From Liquidambar formosana (lineage: Eukaryota; Streptophyta; Magnoliopsida; Saxifragales; Altingiaceae): a DNA stretch of 64,000 nt. The position numbers were made by a program, and so were the translations under genes. Below are positions 49,564 to 62,226 of this stretch, in pieces (position 1 is the stretch's first letter; each line of letters starts with the position of its first letter). The stretch covers positions 4,732,607 through 4,796,606 of the forward strand of contig CM077834.1 of assembly GCA_039720395.1 (NCBI GenBank). The letters are read 5' to 3'. The notes beneath the pieces are model-generated. The model did no database searches and had not been told where the DNA came from. It saw only the letters and a list, made by a program, of their open reading frames with translations.

Positions 49564-51590
49564 ACAAATACACAGTAGATTCAAATTAATCCGGGCCACT
49601 AGACCAAGTGATGCCGTGGTAAACGTTGTTTTTCAATAATGAACACAAGTGGGCTGAAAATAAGAGAGACAAGCTTGCCAAAATGGAACAGTGTCTTGAA
49701 AATAATTAATGCCACATGCAATATATGTGAAGAGTCAAGAGAGGAAGGCCTCGTGCTGGTCCTAATTAACAGCCCATGGAATTCATTTTCCTTCCAAAAG
49801 TGTTGCCATCACGGTATAGTCAAGATTGCGACCGTAAATATTTGGCAGTCTCTTGTTTTGATCTTATCAATTTGTAAAATTTAGCTAGTCTATGCCTCTT
49901 CCTTGACAATGAGAAATGAGGAAAGAGGATGACAAAAATCTAATATTGAATTCCACCTTAGACATATTCATTTCATTATTTTAGAATTGAAAAATAAAAC
50001 CCTTGATACTACTTTACTTCTGGCTTCTAAATACGGAAAACGCTAGTCTTCATTAGCTTACACTTTTATAATCTCATATTAATTACCTAATATGATAGTG
50101 AAATGGCATAACATGACATACTATGTATGTCAATTATTGTGCTGACATTGGCATTATCTTTTCACTCATCGACTCAATCGTATAATCGATGAGAGATGAT
50201 AAAAGTGACCTTGAAAATAACTACACTTATTAAAATCAAATGAAAAATGTTATAGCTTAGAAAGAGCTCCGAAATTATGTATAATTTTTTTCCACTCCTA
50301 ACTCTTACTAAGCCGCAGCCTGCCAAGAATGCATCCTTTGAATAATCTAAGAAGGAAATTTCAAATAAGGGATTTGAAAAGAGACCTTTTAGCTAGTGGG
50401 TCCACAATGAGTTGGATTATCAACTTTTCAGCCATGAAAAAGAGTAGAGGCTAATATAGTGTGTGAATACTTATAGCTATACATGCAAGGATTAACAATA
50501 ACGTGCGGCAAGTTTTTCCCACACACAGGCCTTTCAGCTATTGAACAAATGATTAGGTGCTGCCAAGTCTTCCCATGCGTAGACCCCTAGCCTCCCTCTC
50601 TCTCTCTCTCTCTCAAGCACGCACCCATGTACACGCACACTCACCAAATTTGGCCATGTTTCACCTGTCTTTGTTATTCTTACGTTGCTGTCGTTCGATT
50701 CTATAAAGGAATTAGTTTCCAAAAATGCTCTTTTCCAAAACTATATATATAAAATCGAAATATGCGGTTTTCAATAGTTTCATTTATCTTCGGCAGAAAA
50801 TAAAAATCCAAAACATCATCTAAAGAACGTTTTAAAAAGGAGTTTTCGAAAATCCGTTTCCAAACATGCTTTCTACTTTGTTTATTTTTTTATTTTTTTT
50901 TTGCCACCCAAGAAGATAAAACATTTTGGGAGCACAGGCCCTAAGTTGTTTTGAAAATAATGTCACATGGGTAGAAGGGAAGAGAGGAAGGTATTGAATT
51001 CCTTTCTAACAGCCCAGAGAAATTCATTTTCTTTCGCCTCTTGGGAGTCAAGATTGCCGACAGCGTATGCATGTGACAGCCTCTTGTTTTAATCTTATTC
51101 CAAGGGAGTAGCTACAGAGATAGCCTTGGACATTTAGGGCACATGACTTTGGTAGATAGTTGCCTCTTACTTTTCAATGTTCGATAATGGAAAAAAAAGG
51201 GTGAAGGAGACTGATAAAAATAGTGAATTCTGCCTCAAATACAACAACCTTTTTTTAAAAAAGAAAATTCTAATTTTAGAGGTGCAAGATATCACAAAAA
51301 GAAAGAAAAAATATTGATTAGGCTAAGGGAAGATAATTACAGTTTTGTCCGAAATACTACTAACTTTTTAACAATGACTATTAATTGTAATTATTTTTCT
51401 GTAGGCTGACCAATCTAAAATTCCCCCCAAAAAAAGAAAGAACAACACGTTTGCTTTTTGAAGAAAATCTCATTTATTCCTTTGCCTATGCCCAAAATAA
51501 CAATTTTTGTTTTTCAAAAGATACTTCTCAAGCATAATTATTAATATATGATTCGAAAAAATACAGGACGTCATGCATACATAGTACAAA
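49564..51590. repeat. Tandem duplication, unit A (about 2.0 kb)
   Basis: Begins near AAATACACAG and ends near CATACATAGTACAA. Its whole length is matched in order by unit B (51597-55014) once two insertions in B are removed. By eye identity is roughly 85-90% with small indels. Contains CT and CA microsatellites (about 50597-50640). No conserved open frame, so not evidently a duplicated gene. Confidence 0.8.
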
Positions 51591-51744
51591 GATACAAATA
51601 TAAATACACAGGAGATTCAAATTAATCTGGGCCACTAGACCAAGTGATGCCGTGGTAAACGTTGTTTTTCAGTAGTGAACAAAAGTGGGCGGAAAATAAG
51701 AGAGACAAGCTTGCCAAAAAGTAATAGTGTCTTGAAAATAATTA

Positions 51745-52587
51745 TGGGGACTTTGGCCACAAGTCCATAAACTTAGACTTGTGCAGTCATAAGTCTATCA
51801 TAAAATCTTATGTAGCCAAAGGTCCCTCTTAGATATTTTCAGACGATATTACCCCTTCATATTATGTAACAAAAGGTTCCTCTTAGAAAGTTACAGATAA
51901 TCAATGTAACTGTTTTTTTAAATATTTTTTTATACATAATTTTATATTCATCATAAGTCTTTTTCCTAATTTTTCCAAAAAATAAAAAATAAAAAAAATC
52001 AATTAAATCTAAGCAAACATCTACTTGTAACTGAAGTATGTACTGAACCCATAGAAAAATAGTTACATGAAAAAAATTACTTTTAAGTCAATTGTGACTA
52101 AATTTAGTCACAAAATATTTAAGTCTTACAAATTTTTAGTTTCAAACACATCAATTTAACTGATTCGATAGTTACATCTATTAAATTTAATAATTTTGTA
52201 TGGGAAATTGTACAAAATTGAACCCACATTAAAATAGTTACATGTTTATTTATTTTAAAACCAATACATGTAAATATGTAATCAATGTAACTATTTTTTT
52301 TTATACATAATTTTATTTTCATCATGCGTTTTGTTTCGAAAAGCTCGACGAATAGATTTCAAATATATAAATTTTATTGGAAATCGATATCTAAATCAAA
52401 AGTTATGTCATTTTAAAATTTGAAAACAAAAAATAACACTTAAGGGTAAACTTGACTTTATGCATATACCACGGTTATAAAAGTAAACTCATTTTACTTA
52501 AAAGTGGACTTATGGCTTCATAAGTTTGTTGCATAGACTTATGCCTCTATAAGTCCTATAAAAATATACTTTTCGCTAATTTCCCCA
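51745..52587. mobile_element. MITE-like element nested in unit B
   Basis: 843 bp with short inverted ends TGGGGA and TCCCCA, flanked by ATAATTA at 51738-51744 and 52588-52594. Unit A has the empty site (AAAATAATTAATGCC), which confirms a clean insertion with a 7-8 bp target duplication. The ends share AAGTCC and CATAAGTCTAT-type words in inverted order. Inside, a GTAACT...ATACATAATTTTAT block occurs twice (about 51905-51957 and 52276-52324). No coding capacity; superfamily not assigned. Confidence 0.75.
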
Positions 52588-53626
52588 ATAATTAATGCCA
52601 CATGCAACATATGTGAAGAGTCAAGAGGGGAAGGCCTCAAGGTGGTCCTAATTAACAGCCTATGGAATTCATTTTCCTTCTAAAAGTGTTGCTATCACGG
52701 TATAGTCAAGATTGCGACAGTAAATATTTGGCAATCTCTTGTTTTGATCTCATCAATTTGTAAAATTTAGCTAGTGTTTACCTCTTTCTTGACAATGAGA
52801 AATGAGGAAGGAGGATGAAAAAAATCTAGTCCTGAATTCTACCTTATACATATTCATTTTTACTATTTTAGAATTAAAAAAATAAAATAAAATAAAACCC
52901 TTGATACTACTTTACATACGGAAAATGCTAGTATTCATTAGTCACTTTTACGATCTCATATCAATCACCTAATATGGTGAGAAAATAATGCAGTATGACA
53001 TGTTACGTATATCAATTATTGTACTGACATGGCATTGTCTTTTCACTCATCAACTCAATCATATAATTGATGAGAGACGATAAAAATGACCGTAAAAATA
53101 ACATTACTTTATAGATAATAAATCAAATTAATGCATGCTGCAATGGAAAGAATTAATTCAAATATTTTATAGCTTAGAAAGAGCTGCGATGCGAAATTAT
53201 GTATAATTTTTTCCTCTCCTATCTCCTTCCAAGCCGCAGCCTGACAAAAAAGCACGTTTTGAATAATCTAAGAAGGAAATAAGGGATTTGCAAAGAGACC
53301 TTTTAGCTAGTGGGTCCACGATGAGTTGGATTATCAACTTTTCTGCCATGAAAAAGAGTGGAGGCTAATATAGTGTGTGAGTATTTATAGCTACACATGC
53401 AAGGATTAGTAGTTGCTTGCAGCAAGTTTTTTCCACGCGCGGACCTTTCAGGCTTTTAGCTATTGAACAAATCATTAGGTGCTTCCGAGTCTTCCCATGC
53501 GCAGACGCCTAGCCTCTGTCTCTCTCTCACACACGCACACGCACCCATGAACACGCACACTCACCAAATCAGGTCATGTTTCACATGTGTTTGTTATTCT
53601 TACGTTGTTGTCGTTCGATTCTGATT

Positions 53627-54200
53627 CTTTCTTTCTTCTTTCTTTCTTTCTTTTTTTTTTTTTCTTTTTTTTTTTTTTGGAGAAAAGCCATAAATTTTTA
53701 TAGAAACTAACAATGATATAAATCTATATGAATTTGGTCCCGAATAAAGGGGGACTTCCTCTATTCAGATTTGTACATCATCTAAATCTTTAACAAATCT
53801 AACCAAATTGTGGACTACCATATTACCCATTCTGTACATATGAATAAAAACAGTTGAGAAAAAACAATGTCTAGCCGCCAATTGAATGCCTTCAATAATC
53901 AACTCTACCGACGAAAGATTAGCAACATTCGAATTAATAGCCTTGATGGCCCCTAAACAGTCTCCTTCGAAACTCACCTTGAATAAACTCAAATCCCTCG
54001 TGAAACCAACCGCAAACCTGATTGCCAAAACTTCAACTATTTCCATAGGGAATTGGCCTTACACTCGCTTTGATGCAGCCGCTATAGGTTGACCCTCGAA
54101 ATTCCTGACAACCACATCCACCCCCACATTACCAGACTCGGCAAAAATAGCTCTATTAGCATTGATCTTATAAACCCCTTCAATTCTAAAAACAGAGCAA
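53627..54200 (-). mobile_element. 5'-truncated L1 LINE, RNase H part
   Basis: On the minus strand the translation includes LAIRFAVGFTRDLSLFKVSF, EGDCLGAIKAINS and VELIIEGIQLAARH, the RNase H-like domain of plant L1 LINEs. It ends in a T-rich tract on the plus strand (53650-53680), equal to its poly(A) tail. A stop at about 54047 interrupts it. Inserted in tandem unit B. Confidence 0.75.
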
Positions 54201-54834
54201 TTGTTTTAAAAAGGAGTTTTCGAAAATCAGTTTTCAAACATGTTTTCTACTTTGTTTATTATTATTATTATTTTTTTTTGGCGACCCCAAGAAGATAAAA
54301 CATTTTAGGAGCACAGGCCCTAAGTTGTTTTGAAAATAATGTCATATAGGTGGAAGAGAGGATCGGAGGGTATTGAATTCCTTTCTAACAGCCCATAGAA
54401 ATTCATTTTCTTTCACCTCTTGGGGGTCAAGATTGCTGACAGTGTATGCATGTGAGAGCCTCGTGTTTTAATCTCATTCCAAAGTAGTAGCTACAGAGAA
54501 AGTTGAACAATTCGTACGACTTGGCTTTTGGACATTTAGGGCACATGACTTTGGTACATAGTTGCCTCCTACTTTTCAATGTATAATAATGGGAAAAAAA
54601 AAAAAGGGTGAAGGAGACTGAGAAAAACTAGTGAATTCCGCCTCAAACACAACCACCCTTTTTAAAAATGAAAATTCTAATTTTAGAGGTGCAAGATATC
54701 ACAAAAAGAAAGAAAAAAGATTGATCAGGCTATGGGAAAGATAATTACAGTTAGGTCCAAAATACTACTTACTTTTTAACAATGACTACTAATTGTAATT
54801 ATTTTTCCGTAGGCTAACCAATTAATCTAAAATT

Positions 54835-54851
54835 CCCCCCCCCCCCCCCCC
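54835..54851. repeat. C17 homopolymer
   Basis: Seventeen C followed by an A-run in unit B; the matching place in unit A has only seven C (51423-51429), so it has expanded since duplication or is an assembly artefact. Confidence 0.85.
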
Positions 54852-55014
54852 AAAAAAAAAGAAAGAACAATAGGTTTGCTTTTCGAAGAAAATTTCATTT
54901 ATTCCTTTGCCTATGCTAAAATAACAATTTTTGTTTTTCAAAAGATACTTCTCAAGCATAGTTAATGATATATGATAAAGGAGAACACAGGACATCATGC
55001 ATACAGAGTACAAT

Positions 55015-56965
55015 TAATTTGGTTTTTCTTGACGAAAATATGATAAAAAATTTGGTATAAAAAAAAAACGGAAACGAAAATAATATAGATACGAACATGT
55101 ACGAGTACAATACAAATTTTTTAAAAAATTCAAGACAAAAAATACGTAAATATGTTACATGATTTCATTTAGTATACCCCTATTAATCGCTATTTTTATA
55201 TTATATTATTTTTAATTTTTGCCTTTGCTTAGAAAGGAGTAGGAAATTTGTTTAGAAGATGACTACAAATTAATATATAAGTCTTGATCTATATATGTAT
55301 TTTCACATTTGGATTCTCGATCTAAATTATTTTATGGCTTTTGTTCTAAAATCATATGAAATTAATGTGGTCTAGTGTATATAGTAAAAGAGTAGATACA
55401 ATCATCTAATTTTTAAAAAACTCAAAAAAATTATATTAAGAGATAGGAGATTACAATAGAAAATTTATAAATTAAATCTTGATTTAACAAAATAAATATT
55501 AGAATCAAAATATTTTAAATATTAGTAGTAATATTGTGGATGATGTTTAAATTTTGTACAAAAAATAAGATTCTTTTTTTTTTTTTTATAAAAAAAAATA
55601 CATACATACATCTATTATATTATATAGATATAATATGAGTATTTACTAAGGAGGTTCTTAAGTGCCCACCCAACCAACCGAGTAATACTGTGCTTTTGAA
55701 AAGTCGAACCAATCAAGCACTGCCGACCTTACGTGTGAAAACTATCAAATGAATCTGCCTAGCTATATAGATTCAATTCAGGCTGTACGCAAATTGTACG
55801 TTTTCTTTTATTTAAATTCCACCGGTAATCATATCGCCAATTTTCAAAGTCTTCGACATTTCTTCTTTAACATCCGAGCTAACAGTACCCCAATTTTTCC
55901 ACATGATGGGTTGGCACTGAGACAGCCACGTTGAATTTTAAAGTTAACATAATCTCCGGTCAAGACTTGCGGGAATTTATTTATTTCCAATTAAATATGT
56001 CTTTTTTTTTTTTTTTCAGAATTTGGTCAATATATGTATAAATATATAACAAACTAATAATTGATATTTGAGATGCATAAATTAAATTGCTATATATATT
56101 GTGTATATATATAACAAACTAATAATTGATATTTGAGATGCATAAATTAAATTGCTAGGTATATATATATATATATATATTCTTGATTAGGTCAGTACGT
56201 GTTAATATAAATTATATCAGCACTATATATATGGGGTTATACTCCTTTCATTAGTCCAATGTACTCTAAAACAAATTAATACATGAGATATAACTTCCAA
56301 TACAGGTATTGATATAAGTTATATCGATCAACACATACTTACCTGATCATCATCCATATAATTAAGTGAGCACGTGTTGATATAATTCAGTTTTGTATCG
56401 AGGATTGTATATGATATATTAGGATCAATGCACCAGGTACAACTCCTAATTAATATATGGTGATGATATAAATTAGATGAGTACGTGTTCACACAATATA
56501 TATATATATATATATATATACACACTAGATAATGAACACACGTGCATTAGATGTGAATAATATTTTAAATAATAAAATATACATGAAAATTAATAGGTCG
56601 AAATTCCTTCATGGCTTGGAGTTATGGTAAGAATAGAAGTTGACTAAGTTAGAGATATGTATAGTGGTAGAAGGCTGTGTATAATTCATGAAGTGAATGT
56701 TAACATCTTTTTTATTTTCCTCTCTTTTTTAAAAAAATTCTTTTTTGCTAGAAAATAAACATTCTTAATTGGTTAAATATAGGGGATAAATAAGCATTTA
56801 AAATTTAAAATAAGAGTATAATGGTTAATCAAAAGTTTTTTTATGATATAGATTTTAAATACCAAATTAAATATGTTTTTATATATCTGTTTGAACTTTT
56901 CCCTTGTAAGTTTAGATTTTTAGGTTAACAACTCAACAATACTTATATATTACTTATACGCATTT
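55015..56965. other. Intergenic, very AT-rich
   Basis: Holds a tandem pair of about 55 bp (56044-56095 and 56108-56155), (TA)n runs at about 56160-56180 and 56498-56520, and a faint relative of the TRIM LTR at about 56855-56938. No gene recognised. Confidence 0.45.
56044..56155. repeat. Short tandem duplication
   Basis: Two copies of a segment containing AACAAACTAATAATTGATAT and GATGCATAAATTAAATTGCT, almost identical. Confidence 0.85.
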
Positions 56966-57184
56966 TTTTTTTTTTTTTTGCCAAGCAACGAGGTGTCCGA
57001 ATTGCCAGAGCCCGACTAATCTCCGCTCCCCACATAGGGTCACCGTCCCGTGAAGTCGTTTAATATCCAAGCTAATAGCCTTGACTGGTGGCTGGCCAAG
57101 AAAAATTGACTGATTTCGAACTCAAGATGTCTGAGTTTATAACTCACTCTTTTACCATCAGGCCAACTCTCGTTAGTTTACATG
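56966..57184 (-). mobile_element. tRNA-derived SINE with 9-bp target duplication
   Basis: On the minus strand: a pol III box A-like TTGGCCTGATGGTAAAAGAG, a box B-like GAGTTCGAAATC about 30 bp later, a tRNA-unrelated body with GATTAGTCGGG and CGGACACCT, and a poly(A) tail (the T-run 56966-56979). TACGCATTT is repeated exactly at 56957-56965 and 57185-57193. No coding capacity; copied in trans by LINE machinery. Confidence 0.82.
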
Positions 57185-57193
57185 TACGCATTT

Positions 57194-57740
57194 AATGATC
57201 ATGTAAAAGTCAAAATAATACTAAAACGATCCGTAGTTCCGCATTAAATGGTTAAGGCGTTTAGTGTTTACAAGTCTTTTATTTGCAACAACTGATGATA
57301 TGCAGTAGGCGTCCTCAGATGGAGAGACGTGACACCCAAACGTGCTTAGATTGTGGAGGGAGTGATTGCCGGCCCGAATAGTACCACATAAAAAACAGAA
57401 TAAGGACCCATATTGCCTTCTATCAACTTGACTTGGTTCATTAATACGGGATAGGGTTGGCCCTAGGATGGAGCTGGGAGGTCTTGATGGGATTTATAGG
57501 GATTAAAGGGATTTAATTTAATTTTTTTTTGGGTAAACTGGACAAAAGGGATTTAATCTCACACTCTTAGATTTTTAGACTATGGGTTGGAGTCGCTATT
57601 TGAATTCTTCATATAATTTGATCAACCTTCGCCAAATTTCACCGGATTCTTTCCAATTCAATTCCTTTTGTCCATCACTTAGGCATAGTGAATTGATAAA
57701 AAAATAATAATAATAAATAAAAAAATAAATAAAAATAATT
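57194..57740. other. Intergenic
   Basis: No gene or bounded repeat recognised; AT-rich run at the end (57698-57740). Confidence 0.4.
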
Positions 57741-58107
57741 TTAAAAATATTCAAATTCTCTAGCTAGATTTTCCATTTTGGGGCCAAAATTTCTCAAAGT
57801 ATGATTTGAAAGATTGAGAATATACCCGCAACTTTATTAAAGTGAGGCTTTGAGCTAGCTAGGTTGGTTCAAAGTGGGGGCATGAGGTTCACAAGGGGAA
57901 AAAATTCACCCAAAAAAAAAAAATTTAAAAATTTAAAAATATTCAAATTCTCTAGCTAGAGTTTCTATTTTGGGGCCAAAATTTCTCAAAGTATGATTTG
58001 AAAGATTGAGAATATACCCGCAACTTTATTAAAGTGAGGCTTTGAGCTAGCTAGGTACATTGGTTCAAAGTGGCGGCATGAGGTTCACAAGGGGAAAAAA
58101 TTCACCC
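57741..58107. repeat. Recent tandem duplication of about 170-190 bp
   Basis: Copies at about 57741-57911 and 57933-58107. They differ at only a few positions and by a 4-base insertion (ACAT) in the second copy. Separated by an A-rich spacer. Confidence 0.9.
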
Positions 58108-60122
58108 ACTAAAGAAGGTTCCATACCTTATAATTCGACAATATTTTCAATAGCTTCAATTGATGGGCATGGTACGTAGTGGTTGAATTGGACTTCTGGT
58201 CGACACTAGCTGGAGTCATGGTTGGATTAAAGAAGCTAGATTGATCCAATGGATATAAGTACTATGAGATTGATAAATAGTTTCGCGTAAAGAAAACGGA
58301 AATAGAGATTACATAATCATACTAAAAATGATCAAACATGATTTGATGACTATTAATTGCCATCGATCTCTATACCCAGATTTCAAAGTTTTACCATGAC
58401 CTTCTTAAAAGTTTTGAAGAAAAATTGTGACTGAATTGACATATGCAAATCATATGTATGACTAAAGTTTTGCACTCCTGCAAGCTATTGTACATGCTCA
58501 CAAGATTATTAGTGATCTTACTTCTTTCCACCACCGTCGATTTAAAGTATGACCAAATTAGTTTGAGTGATAACCAGCACCGTTTGAGCTTTCATGTTGA
58601 GATAGGTTTTGAGGCCCTAACTCGAATTCATTTATTAAAAACCTTCTGTACAAAAGGTTTTATTTAAAATTTTGATCTTAGATTCCATTCAAATAGGATT
58701 CGTTTACAGTTTTAGTCCTTGACCACAATTTGTATTGAGCTGCTTATTATCGGAGGACCCTTTTTTCATTTTTTTTCACACTCTCCTTGGGACTTAATAA
58801 CTAATACTCCGTATTAAAAGAGTGAACAATGAGATAAGATGGCATCTTATTACTTGGACATTTGATATTGACAAACGTAAAAATGACGAAGACTTTATCA
58901 TTTCTCACGTTTTTGAGATATGACGTGGGTGCCTTTTACGCATGCCCAAGGGCCATAATGCATGGTTATTATTATTACTACTACAAAAAGGTAAGAAAAT
59001 GCATGCATGCATGCGTCACGTAAGATGGCTTTAGCTTGCACCTTTCTCTTCCAATTGATGATGAACCCAGTCTTCCGTGCCGCAATTGGTTAAGGACCTC
59101 TGAGGCTAAGATTACGTGTAAAAAGTCAATTATATTAACCGGTGATCTCTAGCAAGCATAGGTGAGCCCGAACATATAAATTTACTAGACTGAAACAATT
59201 TCAAACCTAACGGCATGTATAGTCCACTCCTAATTAATTAACCTTCTCACCTAACCATATATACATTCAAGCTCCTTTTTCATCTTTGGTTTGCTAAGGA
59301 ATGAATCAAAAACAAATTAAACTTTTAACCTAGTTTTGTGCCATATAGCATGTCACATAAAATGATATCAATATAAAGGATTGAAAAAAAAAAAAATTCC
59401 TCTCACGTGGATATCAAAAATGGGCTTATAAAAAGAACGATAAGATCTAGTACTATGTGAAATTTCTAACCTAAAATCTTAAACTATTTTGTATAAAGAC
59501 TCATACAAATTAATAGGTATTTGAAGCCATATATCAAATCTAATATACTATTTGGATGATGTAAAAGCGTGGGATTTCCTAACAAGCCTGAACTCCTACC
59601 TTTACAACAATCTCCTTCCTATTTGGCTTTGGACCAGTCAAAGGGGGAAATAAAAAAATGCATTTTGATCAATGGGTCAAGTTATAGCCACCATTTTTCT
59701 CCAATCATGACTTGGTTGCAAACATGCATTGATGTGTGAAACTTGTAAGACACTCTATAGAAGATTGATGTCAGTGTGAACTAAAAGCCATCAGAGAATG
59801 TATTCCAAAGTTAGGATACATTTGAAGAATTAGAGTCTGCCGGCGGCCTCTTTGCTGGCGTGGTCTACAACATGATAGATTGACAATTATGGTTTCAATG
59901 GATCGATATAAACCTTTCCTGTGATATTTGAATTTTGATAGTTGATTGTTATTAATTAGCATAGAAAAGTGGGAAGAATCGTGACTATAGGTTAATGGTA
60001 ACGTGAGCAGATATTGTGTCCCTTTTATAGTTTTGACTTCTACACCTGCATTCCTTTTTTTTTATTAATAAAGAAATTTCCACCCAATTCTTTTTTGTCA
60101 CTAATTAAGGAGTGAAATACAA

Positions 60123-60158
<36 letters not shown>

Positions 60159-61786
60159 TTGCTCTACTGCACACGAAACGTTCATGCATGATTGTTAGAC
60201 GGTGGCGATGGATGTCACACATGCACAACATGCCACATAAGAGTGAAATCATATATGTCTATATACATATATATATAGAGAGAGAGAGACCATGCACCAC
60301 ATCATGGAAGGAGAGACATCATTATCATCATTTTGTAGAAAAGCTTTAAAAATAAGAATGTGAATAACTACATACACTACCTCTGCAAAGTTAATTATTG
60401 ATATATTTTTGGTGAGTTTTTTTTTTTTATACCTTTTTTACTGGGATGTTCCAAAATTATTCTCGATCTCATTCAAAAAGTCAAGGAATTTTTAAAATTG
60501 ATTTCTTAAAATACAATTTCTTATGAGTATGTATTTTACATTTTCCAATATTTTGTACATTTGAAGGTAAAATTAGTATGTTAAAATATTTATATTGATA
60601 TAAAAGCATTTAAAATAGTTTTATAAAAAAAATCTGTTTTTTTTTTTTATTTTTAAAATGATGGTCAAATATAAATAGAGGGAGTAATTTATATTAAAAG
60701 GAAAATATTTGCTCTTACCTATCGATAACTTGTTGGAACAAAATATGAACAATGTCTTGAAAAAGATAGATTTAAAACTAGTGGAAATCATTTTTAGTTT
60801 TCATTTCAAATTATGAGGCAAAAGTAAACATCGTCCTGCGTTAAATTTCAAAAGCGTCTCTCCCACTTTAGTTAGTTTCCGTAGGTATGTAAATTAGATT
60901 GTTTAAAAAGCATTTCCTTTCTAGAAAATGAATGTGAAAATTATAAGCTCCTTTTACCAATACACTAAATCTGGAATTACGTCGTTTTCTTAATCGGGGG
61001 CTTATTCATCTTAGCACACTTATGGCAAAGCCACGAAGAAATGATTTGTTGGAGTGGTCCGCATGGACCACGGGTTAGGTGCGACAAAACATCAAGATCT
61101 CACTACATTACTAATTAAAGCAAGGCTGGGATTCAAATACTTTTCTCTTGAGAGGATTTTTTTTTCCTTCTTTCTTTTTTTTTTTTAATTTGGAATTTTC
61201 GAACATATATTAAATAATTAGTGGGTCAATGGGATTTTCATTTTTTTTTTTTTTGAATTTTCAAAGAACATATATTAAATAATTAGTGAGTCAATGAGAT
61301 GAAAACGGTACGGGAATTTGAATCCAAAGAGGGTACACTTTAATCTTAGGGTAATATATACACGGTATAGTACTGTTCGATTAATCATCTTTTATTTTTC
61401 TTTGGGGCCTAAATTATAAGAAAACTCAGACACACGATATAACCCAAAACAGAATATAACCCGCAATTCACCTTCAAAATGACTTGACACTTTAAGAAAA
61501 TATAAAACCTCATTTACTTTTAAAATTAATCTTGACTAACTGAAGTGGACCGTTACACCTCCAAACATTTCTCTCTCCGTTGATTTATTTATTTATTTTT
61601 CCTTCCTTCCTCCTGACATACTGCCAGCACAGGCGATCAAATTCATTACGAGAGAATCAAGACTCAAATCCACAGGTGTATATTGGCAGCTGAAGTGGTG
61701 GGAAAAGATTATCGAGGTAATGAGGCGAGTCAGATGGAGCCGCATGATCTGAAAACGTGGCATCACCGGCGTCCTTGGATGGGGAG
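58108..61786. other. Intergenic, distal upstream region of the WRKY gene
   Basis: Holds a GCATGCATGC run (about 59001-59013), a (TA)n run (60125-60155) and a tandem pair around AACATATATTAAATAATTAG (61203-61238 and 61268-61303). No coding exon recognised. Confidence 0.4.
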
Positions 61787-62034
61787 GGTCAAACATTTTA
61801 TTGGACCCACCCCCAGTCGTCACAGGGAGAAAGCCTGGCCGTCAATCTCGTTGACTCCGCACCTTTCCCTCTCACGCGGAATGCGCCGGCCAAATCGGGG
61901 CGGTGGATTCGTGCGAACCAGTCAAACTTAGTTCTCACACACAGCACAATCTCTCTCTCTTTCTCTCTCTTCTTGTATAGACTATTTCTCTGACCCATCC
62001 TTCTCTCTCACAACTGCTACGTGTCCAGTTGACG
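61787..62034. promoter_or_regulatory. W-box cluster upstream of the WRKY gene
   Basis: Four TTGAC-core sites within 250 bp: TTGACC on the minus strand at 61787-61792, TTGACT on plus at 61851-61856, TTGACT on minus at 61920-61925 and TTGACG on plus at 62029-62034. They lie about 190-440 bp before the start codon, around a CT-rich stretch that probably includes the transcription start. WRKY factors bind this core, so auto- or cross-regulation is plausible. Confidence 0.6.
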
Positions 62035-62226
62035 CACACCCTTACCTCATTTTCTCTCTCATCCTTTCATGCTTCACATCACTTTTGTTCCCCATTTTGT
62101 CATAAGTTCAAAAAAAAAAAAAAACCCTTTTAAAATGCCGAGTCCATTGCACCATTAAAAAAAGGACTTTCAAAACTTGCACACCTTCTCCTCCTTTTTT
62201 CAACCCATATCTTCAAATACAACTTT

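Larger units (their letters stand above)
51597..55014. repeat. Tandem duplication, unit B, with two nested insertions
   Basis: Same order as unit A: the GGCCACTAGACCAAGTGATG block, the CAATGAGAAATGAGGA block, the TTTTAGCTAGTGGGTCCAC block, the TTAAAAAGGAGTTTTCG block and the CAGGACATCATGCATACA end. It is longer than A because of a MITE-like insert (51745-52587) and a LINE fragment (53627-54200); about 125 bp of unit A (50703-50828) is missing beside the LINE. Confidence 0.8.

Noticed and set aside
49639..49884. 81-codon open frame in tandem unit A
   Set aside because: The start codon and frame are not kept in unit B, so there is no sign of coding selection.
59085..59160. tRNA-like GCCGCAATTGGTTAAGGACC
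   Set aside because: Resembles a tRNA 5' part but lacks a T-loop and stem pairing at the right distance.
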